Origin: Hypericum androsaemum
Lineage: Eukaryota; Streptophyta; Magnoliopsida; Malpighiales; Hypericaceae
Reading direction: 5' to 3'
NCBI GenBank assembly: GCA_963995505.1
Contig: OZ023196.1
Coordinates: forward strand, 11,281,106 to 11,345,105
Length of the DNA: 64,000 nt
The translations under genes were made by a program, and so were the position numbers. Positions 10,184-21,210 of the stretch are shown piece after piece. Below the pieces are notes generated by a model. The model saw only the letters and a program-made list of their open reading frames with translations. It made no database searches and had not been told where the DNA came from. Numbering within the stretch: position 1 is the stretch's first letter; each line of letters opens with the position of its first letter.

Positions 10184-11028
10184 GAGAAAATTACTCTCTA
10201 CCCCTCGAGTTTGCTTAAATATACTCAAAAGTCTCCCTGTTTGCAAAATACACGCCAATGTCCCTCATATTTGATTTTATTATACTTTCAGGTCACTGAC
10301 GCACGTTAGCAGTTTTTTTCATTTTTGTCAATAAAATGACCAAAATACCCTTGCTCCGGTTAACTTAGATCTCTGGTCACCTTTCCGGCGAACACCATCT
10401 TCTCCGGAGAAAAAAATGCCCAAAAAAATTAAGCAAACCCAATTTCTTGTACAAATAATTAAATATACTAAACATAAAAAAGAAACAAAATTCACAAATA
10501 TTGGCGATTGACTCCGCTCCTGTACCCCACTCGAATCCGGCCCCTTCAAGCTCTTGTACAAGAAATCAACTAACAATTAAATCGACGGCAGAGGAGGACG
10601 AAACCACAAACACCATGAGGTCACCGACGAGGGTCTCCTCCACTAGGGTTTCAATTTCCTTTCCTTATCCCAGTTTTTCCCCTCTGCTGGGGGTCAATTT
10701 CGAGGAGGTCGCAATCGTTAAGAGGCTCTAGGTCGGGGTTGAGAGGCTGGGTTTGGGTTGAGAGGCTGGGTCGGGGTTCTTACCGACGATGGCTAGGCCC
10801 GTCCATGGAGGCGTAGGAGGCCATGGACGGGTCCCGTCCGGCGTTGTAATTTTTTGAGGGTATTTTTGTCATTTCTATGACAAAAATAAAAAAAAGAGCT
10901 ACTGACGTCAGCTAGGGACCCGAAAGTATAATAAAATCAAACACGAGGGACTCCGGCGTGTATTTTATAAACAAGGGGACTTTTGAGTATAATTAAACAA
11001 ATCCAAAAGACTACAGAGTAATTTTCCC
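10184..11028. mobile_element. MULE-like non-autonomous element (845 bp) with 9-bp target duplication
   Basis: The left end reads GAGAAAATTACTCT and the right end, reverse-complemented, GGGAAAATTACTCT. The exact 9-bp duplication aaataaaaa flanks the element at 10175-10183 and 11029-11037, the length expected for Mutator-like elements. Extended inverted repeats hold mirrored 'attatactttc' / 'gaaagtataat' and 'caaaaataaaaaaaa'-type runs. The GC-rich centre (10330-10860) may be captured DNA, but I do not recognise it. No transposase is present. Confidence 0.85.
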
Positions 11029-11037
11029 AAATAAAAA

Positions 11038-11869
11038 AGAGCAGCATATGAGAGAGACGTGTGTGAAAAGAGACTTTTTTCTTTTTTCTCCAATCTCCCC
11101 CTTTCCCGTTCGGTACGGGATTTGGGCCCGTACCGAATCTGTTCCCATGTTTCAGGCCGTTCAGATATGAAAAAGTGACATGGTTAATTCTTCAAGTGAG
11201 CGATACGGGTTACATTTTTGGCGTTTCAAATATTGACTTTTTTTTATGGACAATCATTACATAAAAGGAACCTAAGTTTTAAGGGCGGATGTTGTTTCTA
11301 ATTGGGTGCGCATAGTCCGGACAACGCCCTCCTTATTATGAATCTAAGCCGGCAATTACTAAGAAGACTTGTTGTTTTCCCCTTCTCCCTTCATGTTCTT
11401 TGATAAGAATCTGTTTACAGACGGCTAATTGTGAAAAAGAAGCCGAAAATGTGTAGCATTTTTATAATAATTCAATGTCCATTGAAATCTCCGGCAGAAG
11501 AAATTAACCTAACATCCACTTTGTCATGTGCGTTGAATCAATGTTTTTAAAAACAGACGGAAAATATCCAAATTTTCATCTTGTCTAAACAGTTAGATTG
11601 AAGGTTGGACCTAAATTTTTTTAATATTTTAATATTAATTTAATTATATTTAGTATTAAAAATTCAAATAATTTTAAATATTTCTAATTTAATTGCAAAT
11701 ATTATCATTTATTAATATTAAAATTTCAGTTTAATCATTTGTAGTCTAACAATATTTTAAAAAATATATTTAAAAAAAATTAAAGTTTAAGTATTTTGAT
11801 TTGACCGGCGGTTGGTCTGATTCATCGATCGGACAATCGATCCAACTACCTCAGAGTTTGGTATAAAAT
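11038..11869. other. Intergenic with a MITE-like remnant near 11540-11900
   Basis: From 11541 'caatgtttttaaaaacagac' begins a stretch resembling the CAATGTTTTAAAA elements at 35115 and 40519. It has the same 'ggtcgga..gatcg' phrases and 'gtataaaatgat' near its end, but no clean right terminus. Nothing else is recognised. Confidence 0.45.
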
Positions 11870-12487
11870 GATACACTGTCGGTATTGATGTTGAGTTATA
11901 ATTTGATCGGTCGAACCATTGGTCAATTATTTTTTAGATAGACGTGGAGTAGGCGTGCCTGAGGGAAGTGCTTTGTGTTTAGTCGATCTTTTATGGTCTT
12001 CTTCATTGAACTTGTAATTTCATCGATCCAAATAAACCTTTTTTTTTCTCTATCAAGCAAAGATTGAGTAATTAAATGGCGAAAAAAAGCAAGGAAAGTT
12101 GATATACGTTCCTTACGATTCTAGTAATTGCATATGCATTAAAAACCGCCATAATGACGAAATCTTTTTGGTCACTAAAAAAAGCAAGGATTCTTTGACA
12201 GATTTATTTATTGAATTACTCCTAATGAAAGACTAATCAAAACTTCATCGGTTGATTTAAATATCGGTCAATAATTAATGTGTAACTCCACTTGCTTTGT
12301 CAACTCTTCAAAGAATCATGCACCGGCATTATTACTTCTATACATACATGCATCCAAAAATCTTTCAAGTTTAAAATCCTCCAGAAGAGAAACTTCATCT
12401 TTAGAGATGCAGGCAGCCCATCATCTCTTCTACAAAACATTTCCAACCCAATTCCTAAAATTCCATAAAGGACAAAACTAACAAAAC

Positions 12488-13330
12488 ATGGATGTTGCTG
12501 AGTTGGTGCCAGGGAGGAAAATCTCAAGGAAATCTTTATTTGGTTGTTCCTCCCATTTCTTCTACCACAGATGTCCTGAAGGTAGAAGTTCCATTCCAAT
12601 GGTAAAGTTCCACATTGTAATTTCTTCCAAAGAGGAGGTGGAAGAATAACCAGAAAAATATGTGACGAATACGCACTGTTCTAATATCTAATATTCTGAT
12701 AAAATATCTTATGAAAGAAATTTTAAAAGCTAAACAAATTACCAAATTCGCTCTATCATATTATTGCTAGGAGTAATAATCAATCTTCGCAGAAGAGAGT
12801 ATCTAGTAGCCGTACTACTACAAGTAGACAGAGTAACTAGTACGGATAGCATTTACACACAGTCGGGCTTGAATGTGTAATTTACTGTATCTACTAGTAC
12901 TAGCAGTAGTACTCTTACGAAATACTCTCTAATGTGGGGATTGATTATTACTCTTAGCAACAATATGATAGAGGGAATTTGGTTACTCGCTTAACTTCTC
13001 AAAATTTCTTTCATATGATATTTTATGAAAAATGACAAACATTGAAACGGTGTGTATTCATCATATATTTTTCTAGTTTCTTCTTCCACCTTCTCTTTGG
13101 AAGAAATTACCATGTGAAAATTAATCAAAATGAATAATTTATAATGACAACCTTGATAATAAGCATCAACAATATTTGTCGTTATAAAACCAACCATGCA
13201 AGAAATGAGAACCTGGAAGTGAATAAAACGGTCGAGTGCAATCATTCTGATTACGAGGAGGACGAGTGCATGGCGTCAGTGGTATTCGAGCTTCTCATGT
13301 TCGTCCTCTGTATTATTTTCAAATGACGTA
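12488..13330 (+). pseudogene. Broken duplicate of the small gene at 5163
   Basis: The 5' part (12488-12607) translates as MDVAELVPGRKISRKS... and then CSSHFFYHRCPEG, clearly the start of the 5163 protein, but the frame diverges after 'PEG' and the VPFQWE motif is lost. The 3' part resumes near 13180 with NHARNE and HSDYEEDE (the paralogue has SHARNERMK and SSDNEEEE). About 160 bp of the paralogous sequence between them, including the GTP and PLSPPP motifs, is absent. A roughly 510-bp inverted repeat lies there instead. I see no way to splice a normal product, so this is a pseudogene. Confidence 0.8.
12608..13120. repeat. Long imperfect foldback, arms about 250 bp
   Basis: The left arm starting 'ccacattgtaatttcttcca' pairs along its whole length with the reverse complement of the right arm ending near 13120. 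Shared phrases include 'ctctatcatatt.ttgcta', 'agtaataatcaatc', 'atgaaagaaatttt' and 'gagagtat'. The centre is near 12865 with almost no loop. It lies inside the broken duplicate gene. It is probably a foldback or MITE-like insertion. If transcribed it would form a long hairpin RNA. Confidence 0.8.
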
Positions 13331-13854
13331 ACGAGAGAGCTGTCTTCTAGATCGGAGGTTGATAAAGACGTTAGAGGTTTGATAACAAAGCCTTTTGGGT
13401 GTAGCCCTATTATTTTTCTTCGATTTTTGTAGGTTTCGTTAAGCAAAGTTGACAAAATTTGCTTATCAGGTTTATTATAGTTGAGCTTTAGTTGTTGTAC
13501 ATGTCTTGATTTAGTTACGAAAATATCTGACTTGAGCGTCTCGTTGGCGATTTTATCAGTACAATAAGGTTCGAATCTATTAATAAAAAAAATACATTAA
13601 TACATAAATTGAGAGGTTGGCATTTGTTAAAAAACAGTAAATTAATCTCGCAGGATGACCAATATTATGGTAATTAACTGCCGTTGGAATAACATCTAGA
13701 TAAGAATCATTTCCACAGGGGCGGAGCTACACTTTCAATAAAAGCCCGCTTCTCCTATCTTTTTTTTTTAATTTTAGAACAAAATTTTAAATATTTCTAG
13801 ACAACCATTAAATTTAATCCTACATTAAAGTTTTTCATGTATGTCCCATAAAAT
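13331..13854. other. Intergenic with a MITE end near 13716
   Basis: 'caggggcggagct' at about 13716 matches the terminal sequence of the element at 39669-39898. No matching right end is visible before the retrotransposon at 13860. Otherwise nothing is recognised. Confidence 0.45.
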
Positions 13855-13859
13855 GACTT

Positions 13860-15153
13860 TATCACGACCCGAAAAGTGAAGTGACAAATGCCCGATGTAT
13901 TAATTACCCCAAAAGGCACCAGACTTTATTACGAAATAGTTCAAAACATCCAAAAGTATCCAATTATTCAAAAATTGAATGAGTGTTATCAAAATAAATA
14001 TTAAAGTCTGAAATTCGACAGCCTTTATTATTGGAGAGAAAAACACCGATGATGAATGCAAATGAACCCCTCTACTCCCGATACTCCCGATCCCGGACCT
14101 CACCTGAATGATCTGAAATACATACGACTACGGTGAGTTGAATAACCCAGTAAGTAGAACGAAAATGAACATACTTCACAAACATATTAAACTCATAATA
14201 CTCATAACAGACTACTTAACCAACTAAACCAAATAGGACTCCGGAGCCTAACATATCCATGACGGAATTCTCGTGGGGCCCAGAAAAGTACTCTTTCGTT
14301 TCCTTGTTGCGGGTCCAAAAGACAGAAGGGTATTCCCACGAGCCCAGATAATTTTTACATTCCCTATCCATTTGATCACATGCACCTAGGGTTACCCGAT
14401 AGCCCCTTTAAAATGATACGTATAAACTATAGGGCCTATAAGGTATGGAAATAATCCCGCCACTAAAAAATAGAACATACCAGTTACAAATCAAAATTTA
14501 TCATACTCAGAATTCTGACATAAGCAATGCGGATCCATAAACTATACAGAATCATAAAATTTTGAAAATCAGCAAAATACTATGGATCAAAGAACAATAC
14601 GGAAATAGATTCATTAGCATTACATAAATCAGATTAAGTCAGAATTAAATTCGAGTCGTACATGTTTCAGACAACTACGAATTCTACTTACCTGACGTTG
14701 CTCCTAAATCCTTAAACCTTCACGAGCCTAATCCAACGATCCTTCTGAAACTTCTTCGAGTCTGACTTGTCCCCTCATAGATTCATCCTCACCACGTTTT
14801 GTTTGGGAGATAGAATACGTGCTTTGTTTAAGAATCACTCGAATCGGATTTAAGAAGAAAAAGCAGTGATAAAAGCTTATCCTCCTCATACAGTGATTCC
14901 CGAGTGATTTCGTCCTCTCCTGGCACCTCCTCCCGAGTCGGATTTTGCTCCTCACTTTTACAGTGAGAGAAAAATCATGGGTGTTATTTTTGTGATAGGA
15001 TGGATGGCCTACGGGCCTATTTATCATGGCTTTCAAGGCTAAAAATCCTAATCCGCCCAGGTTATTCTAATACGGCTAGGGTTTATGTATGGAAAATTAT
15101 CCTTTGCTCTCCAAATTTTAAAAAGTTAACACTTTAGTTTCTCGATTCTTACA
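13860..15153 (-). repeat. 3' LTR of the Tekay-like element
   Basis: 1294 bp. The minus strand starts TGTAAGAATCGAG directly after a purine-rich tract. The other end should read CGTGACA but here reads CGTGATA because of a substitution. The other LTR is at 26981-28243. Confidence 0.92.
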
Positions 15154-15835
15154 TTCTTCCCCCCTTAAAATAAAGTTTATCCTCAAACTTACTTGTGTGT
15201 TCGAAGAGGTAATGGTATTTCTCCTTCAAGCTCAATTCCCAGGTGGCTTTCCTCTCCGTGTGATTACTCCATTTCACCTTGACATATTCAATTGTCCTCT
15301 TGCGAAGCTGTTGAAGTTTGGCATCGACAATCCTCAGAGGTACCTCCTCATAGCTTACATTTGGACGAATCTCTGTTGGAATATCTTGCACTACCTGTCC
15401 GTCCCTTGGGATATATTTTCATAGCATAAACACATGGAACACATCATGTACCCCGGCTGGAATCAGGGGCAATGCCAACTAATAAGCCAACTTTTCTATC
15501 CGTTGGATCACATCAAATGGTCCAATATATCGTGGCCTCAGTTTCTCCTTGACTCCAAATCTTCGAATTCCCTTGGTAGACGATACCTTCAAAAATATAT
15601 GATCTCCAACCTCAAATTCTATTTTCCTGCGATGCTCGTCTGTAAACTTCTTATGCCAGTCCTGAGCCGCTTGGATTCGACTTCGTATCATTGACACCTT
15701 TTCAGTTAGTTCCCTGAACATATCCGGACCCAGAATTTCTTTCTCCCTTATCTCATTCCAGCTGATGGGCGATCGACACTTCCTACCATACAGAGCCATT
15801 CCTATACTCACCCTGAAAGTTGTTATTATAGGCAA
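15149..15835 (-). pseudogene. Integrase C-terminus and chromodomain of the Tekay-like element
   Basis: Two minus-strand frames. 15479-15835 holds the end of the integrase core and its C-terminal domain (YGRKCRSPISW, then FEVGDHIFLKVSSTKGI and LRPRYIGPFDVI). 15149-15391 ends with LRKRTIEYVKVKWSNH and ATWE, the chromodomain typical of chromoviruses, thought to guide integration to methylated histones. The two are out of frame with each other. The last bases of the second frame run into the LTR. This is decayed element coding, not a host gene. Confidence 0.88.
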
Positions 15836-16028
15836 ATTCCACTAATGGCAGATGTCCCTCTCAATTTCCCACAAAATCCAACACACAACCTCTTAGCAAA
15901 TCTTCTAGGGTTTGTATCATCCGTTCAGATTGTCCATTTGTCTGTGGGTAAAATGCTGTACTGAATTGTAATTTCATTCCCAGTGACTTCTATATGCTGC
16001 CCCAAAACTTTGATAAAAATCTGGTATC

Positions 16029-16831
16029 TCAATCCGAAGTGATGCTCATCAAAACTCCATGTAGCTGCACTGTCTCTCTTATGTACAGTTCTACCATTTG
16101 CTCAATAGACATACATGTCTTGTATGCTAAGAAGTGAGCTGACTTGGAAGTCCCATCACAAAATCTATTGTAATCTGCTCCCACTTCCACTCTGGAATCT
16201 CTAATGGTTGTAGAGGGCAAGCTGGTCGTTGGTGCTCTGCCTTAACCAATTGATATATCATGCAACTAGCTACATAATTTGCTATCTCTTTCTTGATACC
16301 AGACCACCAAAAATTAAGCTTGAGATCTTGGTACATTTTAGTTCCTCCTGGATGCCCCGCATAGCGGGCGGTATGGGCCTCTTCTAACACTTTATTCTTT
16401 AATTCTTTGGCTGCTGGTACACATATTCTGTTCTGGTAGTAAAGATAATCGTCGGCTCCAATGCTAAAATGTTCCAACTCTCCCCATTCAACTTGCCATC
16501 TAAGAGTAATAAGAGTTGCATTCTTGCGTTGTCCCTCGCCAAATTGAGTCTGCAGTGTGGGCTCTACCTCTATACTTGTCGCTAGACCGATTGAACATTC
16601 TGAGTCTTCTAGTCCCAGACTTCTCAACTGATGTATCAATCCTTCTTGCATTGTAAGAAATTTGCTAGTTTGGTTCTTCCTGCTTAGAGTATCTACTACT
16701 ACGTTAGCCTTTTCTGGGTGGTAGTATATCCCAATATCATAATTTTTGATCAACTCTAGCCTCCTTCGTTGTCTCATATTTAATTTCTTCTGTGTGAAAA
16801 TGTATTTGAGACTTTTGTTATCCGTATACAT
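16029..16831 (-). pseudogene. RNase H end and integrase of the Tekay-like element
   Basis: The frame 16127-16831 starts within RNase H ([20 protein letters not shown], then [15 protein letters not shown]). It continues to the integrase zinc-binding region ([18 protein letters not shown]...WW) and the start of the catalytic core ([12 protein letters not shown]). The second His and paired Cys of the zinc finger are partly lost (CMIYQLVKA). An overlapping frame at 16029-16220 continues the core ([13 protein letters not shown]...SITSD). The frame change marks a frameshift, so integrase cannot be made. Confidence 0.88.
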
Positions 16832-17105
16832 CTCGTAGCAGACCCCATAGAGATATTATCTCCATACCTTAAGCGCATGAACTACTGCTGCTAGTTCCAG
16901 ATCATGGGTAGGGTAATTCCTTTTATATGGCTTAAGTTATCTTGATGCATAAATGACCACCTTGTCCTCTTGCATAAGTACACATCCCAACCCATTTCTT
17001 GAAGCATCACTGTAGACAACATAATCCTTCCCTTCGCTGGGTTATGCCAGAATGGGTGCTGTCACTAATCTCTTCTTCAATTCCTGGAAGCTTTGCTCAC
17101 ACTCT

Positions 17106-18071
17106 TCACTCTATGTAAACTTTACCCCTTTTTTGAGTTAACCTGGTTAATGGCATGGCTATCCTGGAGAACCCTTCCATAAAACGTCGGTCATAGCCTG
17201 CCAAACCCAAAAAACTGCGTACTTCTGATACTTTACTTGATTGCTGGCACCTTACAACCATCTCAATCTTGCTGGGGTCTAGAGATAATCCTTCTTTGGA
17301 TATAACGTGTCCAAGGAAGGTAACTCTCTCAAGCCAAATTTCACACTTCTTCAACTTGGCGTATAAATATTTCTTCCGCAATATTTGTAGGACCAACCTT
17401 AAGTGCTCCTCGTGTTCCTTCTTACTTGGTGAATATACCAAAAGGTCATCAATGAATACCGCCACACATTTATCCAAGTATGGTCGAAAGGTTCGATTCA
17501 TCAAATCCATGAACTTCGCTGGAGCATTAATCAATACAAAGGGCATCACCAGGAACTCATAATGCCCATATCGAGTGCGAAAGACCATCATATGCACATC
17601 TTCCTCCCTAATCTTCAGTTGATGATAGCCCGAGCGCAGGTCTATTTTGGAAAATATTTGCGCTCCCTTCAGCTGATCAAATAGATCTTCAATTCTCGGT
17701 AGGGGGTATCTATTCTTGATAGTGAGTTTATTTAACTCTTGATAATCCACACACATCCTCATGGAGCCATCTTTCTTCTTTACGAATAACACCGGTGCTC
17801 CCCATGTTGAAACACTTGGTCTAATGAATCTCTTTTCCAGTAGGTCCACCAACTGTATTTTTAGCTCCTTTAGTTCCGCTGGGGCCATGCGGTAAGGCAC
17901 ATTGGATACCAGTCTTGCTCTGGAAATTAGTTCAATATGGAACTCCACTTCACGATCTAGTGGTATCCCTTGTATCTGCTCATGAAATACATATGGGAGG
18001 TCTCTAGCAATAGGGATCTGGTCTACTGGCGTCTCGCTCCGCACATCCATTGTAGTAGCTAGGTAAGCCAC
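17106..18071 (-). pseudogene. Reverse transcriptase of the Tekay-like element
   Basis: A 321-codon frame covers most of the Ty3/gypsy reverse transcriptase: [56 protein letters not shown], and the catalytic box [10 protein letters not shown] (the family usually has FIDDILVYS). It continues into [18 protein letters not shown]. Both catalytic aspartates are present, but the upstream protease and downstream RNase H are out of frame, so the polyprotein is dead. Confidence 0.9.
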
Positions 18072-18079
18072 AGTACCAT

Positions 18080-19830
18080 TTTACACCAGTTTCCTTACTT
18101 CCACCGCAGAAATTAATGACCAGGGGGTTTTGACACAGTCGCCTGCATAAGAGAATTCTCCCTTTCCTTGGGTCAGAAGATAACGGACTTACACCTGCAA
18201 TCAATACAGGCGTGCTGTCCTGCCAGCCAATCCATCCCCAGGATGACATCGAAGCTCATTATCCCTATGACTCAGAAGTGTCCCTTGAGTTGCTGGCCAC
18301 TTATAAGCATCTTGCAGTCATAACTCGCGTCTACAATAATGGTCTTTTCCAATGGAGTTCTAACTGCCATCTCCTCCTCACATCTATTTCTCAACAATTT
18401 ATGTCTCCTCACAAAATATTCAGTAATGAAAGAATGAGTTACTCCAGAATCGAATAATGTATTCGCAGAAAAACCAGCTACTAAGAATTTACCTGAGACA
18501 GCGTCATCCTACACTTAAAATGACATTCTCCTAGTGACATAAGTAATTTACTATGCGAAGATTTACCTGTCACTACATCTCCCCGTTGCCCAGCTTCTGT
18601 TTAGTTGAGAGCATACACCCGTGCCGTAGTTCTCGGTGGTGGGTTTCCTCCTGTAGGAGCATTGGCGCGACCACTAGAGTTTGCCGCCATTGGGGCCCAA
18701 GCATGCGTCTCGGGGCAGGTTGCCAGCTGGTATCCCATTTCCCCACACTTAAAGCATGCTCCCGAAATCTACCTAAAACAAACGTGTGTTAAATCTCCCA
18801 ATTGAAAATCCAAGTCTTCTAGTTGATTAAATTAATATTCTATTCACCTGCATTGCTCCTGAGTGTGGCCTGCACAATTGCATCTCCCATACCATACATC
18901 AATATTTTTAGTAGGTACGTTGTAGGGTCTCTTGGCTGGTTCAGAATAATGATTGCCTCCATCTGGCCCCATCTTTCTCTTTGCCGATTCCTTCTCTGCC
19001 TTCTTTTGGCATGATTTCAAATTTTTTTTGATCACTAGCGCTCTGTAGAGTACATCTGAATAGGTGGGCAGGAGGAAAGACACCACAAGATGCCTGGTAT
19101 CATCAACAAGCCCATCCTTAAACTTTTTAGCTTAGGTATCTTCGTCCAGAGCAGCCACCAACTTGAAGATCGAAAGCGTAGAAAACTCTCGATCATACTC
19201 TGCCATAGTCAGGTTCCCTTGCATGGTGAAATAAAGTGACCACTGAAGTCTCACAGAAAGTCTTTCCGGCCATACACCTCCACTTCAGCTACCTCATACT
19301 GGCGGATCCTATCCTCAGTTTCCCACTACCTACAAGCGTCGCCCTTCAGTACGCCGGCAGCGTACTTCACCTTCTCAGTAGACTGGGTGTGAGCAATCTC
19401 GAAAGCGTTCTCCATCTCGATCACCCAATCCTCTACATGTATTGGGTCCTCCGAACCATCGAAAAGGGTGGCTTAACCCTCAGGAATTCTCAAAAACCCC
19501 CGGCGATTGGTTGGGGTACCGGCTGTAGTGCAGATGCAACTGCCGACTGGCGTTGCTCAGCCAAAAGGGTCAGAATTTGCAAAAGTGTGCCCTCGATATT
19601 TAACCCTGCTGGGTTCAGCATAGGAGCAGCGGAAGCATTGGCAGGGCAGCAGGAGCACCGTTAGCTGATTCGTTATCCCCGATATCATCATCCATGCTAG
19701 TGGCATTATTGATAGCATCCTCCACGTGGTCAGGAATTGCACCATGACCCCCAACTTGTTTCGACCCTTGTTTCGATCCCGGCTGTAGCCCTTGCCTCCT
19801 AGATGCTCCAACTCTTGTCACTGGTGCCAT
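18080..19830 (-). pseudogene. Gag and protease region of the Tekay-like element
   Basis: From 19830 leftwards the frames give an N-terminal MAPVTRVGASRRQ and a basic/acidic Gag start. They then give a degenerate zinc-knuckle stretch near 18845-18900 (WYGRCNCAGHTQEQCR) and, near 18190-18240, an out-of-frame remnant of the GMDWL motif that follows the protease. Several frameshifts separate these pieces. The open frames on the opposite strand here are shadows. Confidence 0.75.
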
Positions 19831-20466
19831 TATTTCGTATCCTAATATGTGAACATCACTAACGTATTAAGGCACTCACATCCATATTAATCAGTTTATC
19901 ACATATCCATGCAAAGTACATGCCATGTGAACATCATACTTTGCTCATAATCTGAATGCTATAATCACAGAATCAACATATCTCATTAATCAACACAACT
20001 ATTATTTCGATCACTCCAAATTCCCCCCTCTGAACACCACAACTATTCTCGAACACTCATCCCATAATTCCACAATGTCTCTTTACCAAATCGGAACACA
20101 AAACTCCCAGAAAATAAACAATTTTTCCTTCAAAACTGCTCAATAAATTTAATAAAAACTTCAAACGGCCGTAACTTTCAAACGGTTGCGAATTAGCTCC
20201 CGAAAGTTGATTATTTTGGCAAAGCGAGAATGTTTGTAGATCTTAAAATTTTCTTTCCAAAAATATATTATAATAGTAAATCGGTTAAGCGAGTCAAAAG
20301 TTATGGCTTTTTAAAATTCAGGTAGTTTTGGCCACCAAAATCTCAAAATTTTGACACCAAAACCATGGTTTCAAAATGATTTGCAACCCCAACACTCCAC
20401 CCCCACCCCTCCCCGAAATGCATGTCACACGCGCAAGCGGTTTTCAAATTTTTTTATTTTAGAAAT
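19831..20466 (-). other. Untranslated leader of the Tekay-like element
   Basis: About 640 bp between the gag start and the insertion point of the inner element. No coding signal is visible. The sequence that should join it to the primer-binding site at 26966-26975 is missing. Confidence 0.6.
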
Positions 20467-21210
20467 TGATGTGAATCTTGTTACGGATCCACGCGGAAGC
20501 CGGATCTTCTACGTTCAGAATGATGGAGATCTCAACCCGTTGTTTACGCCTCTGCAAGAACCTCGGTATTGAATAACCTTAACCCGCTGCTGTAGGGAAA
20601 CAAGAACCTCGATCTTAAAGCGAATACGCCACAAACGGTGGTGGATGAACCGTTTGATAAGTGGTCATTCGTGCAAGAACTAATCAGCCCGCAAGAACCA
20701 AAAGGGAGTCAAAAACTCACGAAATTTTATTCAGCCAAAAGAAAGTGTCTCCTTATTCTGTTTGTGCCTTTATAAATAGGCAAAGTTTAGAGACTCCTAA
20801 TTTGAATTGAGATATGCTCAAAATGAAATTATAGTATCCTAAACTGATTTAAACTTCCAAAAATGAAATTATCTCATAAGGGACTTCCTAGATAGACTAT
20901 AACTCCTAAAAATTCGGGATACTCCTAAAAATTCAGAATTAACAAACATCTGACTTCCTAGATATTCTAGAACTCCTAAAACTGAAATCAAGACATAATT
21001 AACTTCCTAAACAGCCTTAACAATGTTTATGGGCTTCTTATTAGCTTCTGGGTCACCAATGGGCTTCAACAGATTGGCTTGAGCCCAAATTTCTTGAATT
21101 AAGGAATTGAACTCAGCTTGAAACTTCTTGGCTCTTGCTCTTGTGAGTGGCCGTTTGGCACTTGAACTTGATCTTTTGGTGTCCTTATTGTGGTGGGAGG
21201 ATTCCTATCA
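20467..21210 (-). repeat. 3' LTR of the inner element, including the end of its pol gene
   Basis: 744 bp with TGAT...ATCA ends. A TATA-like 'tatttataaagg' is on the minus strand near 20770. The end of the polyprotein (about 21010-21210) lies within it. In this copy one base is missing near 21150 ('gagtggccg' against 'gagtggtccg' in the other LTR), which shifts the final codons. Compared with the right LTR it has about 165 extra bp (20835-20985) containing short repeats 'acttcctagata...aactcctaaaa'. Confidence 0.92.

Larger units (their letters stand above)
11870..13330. repeat. Segmental duplication, copy 2 (partner 4210-5570)
   Basis: This copy repeats the upstream and coding sequence of the gene at 5163 in the same order but has many substitutions. 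About 160 bp of the middle of the gene is replaced by a foldback and some extra AT-rich sequence. Confidence 0.85.
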
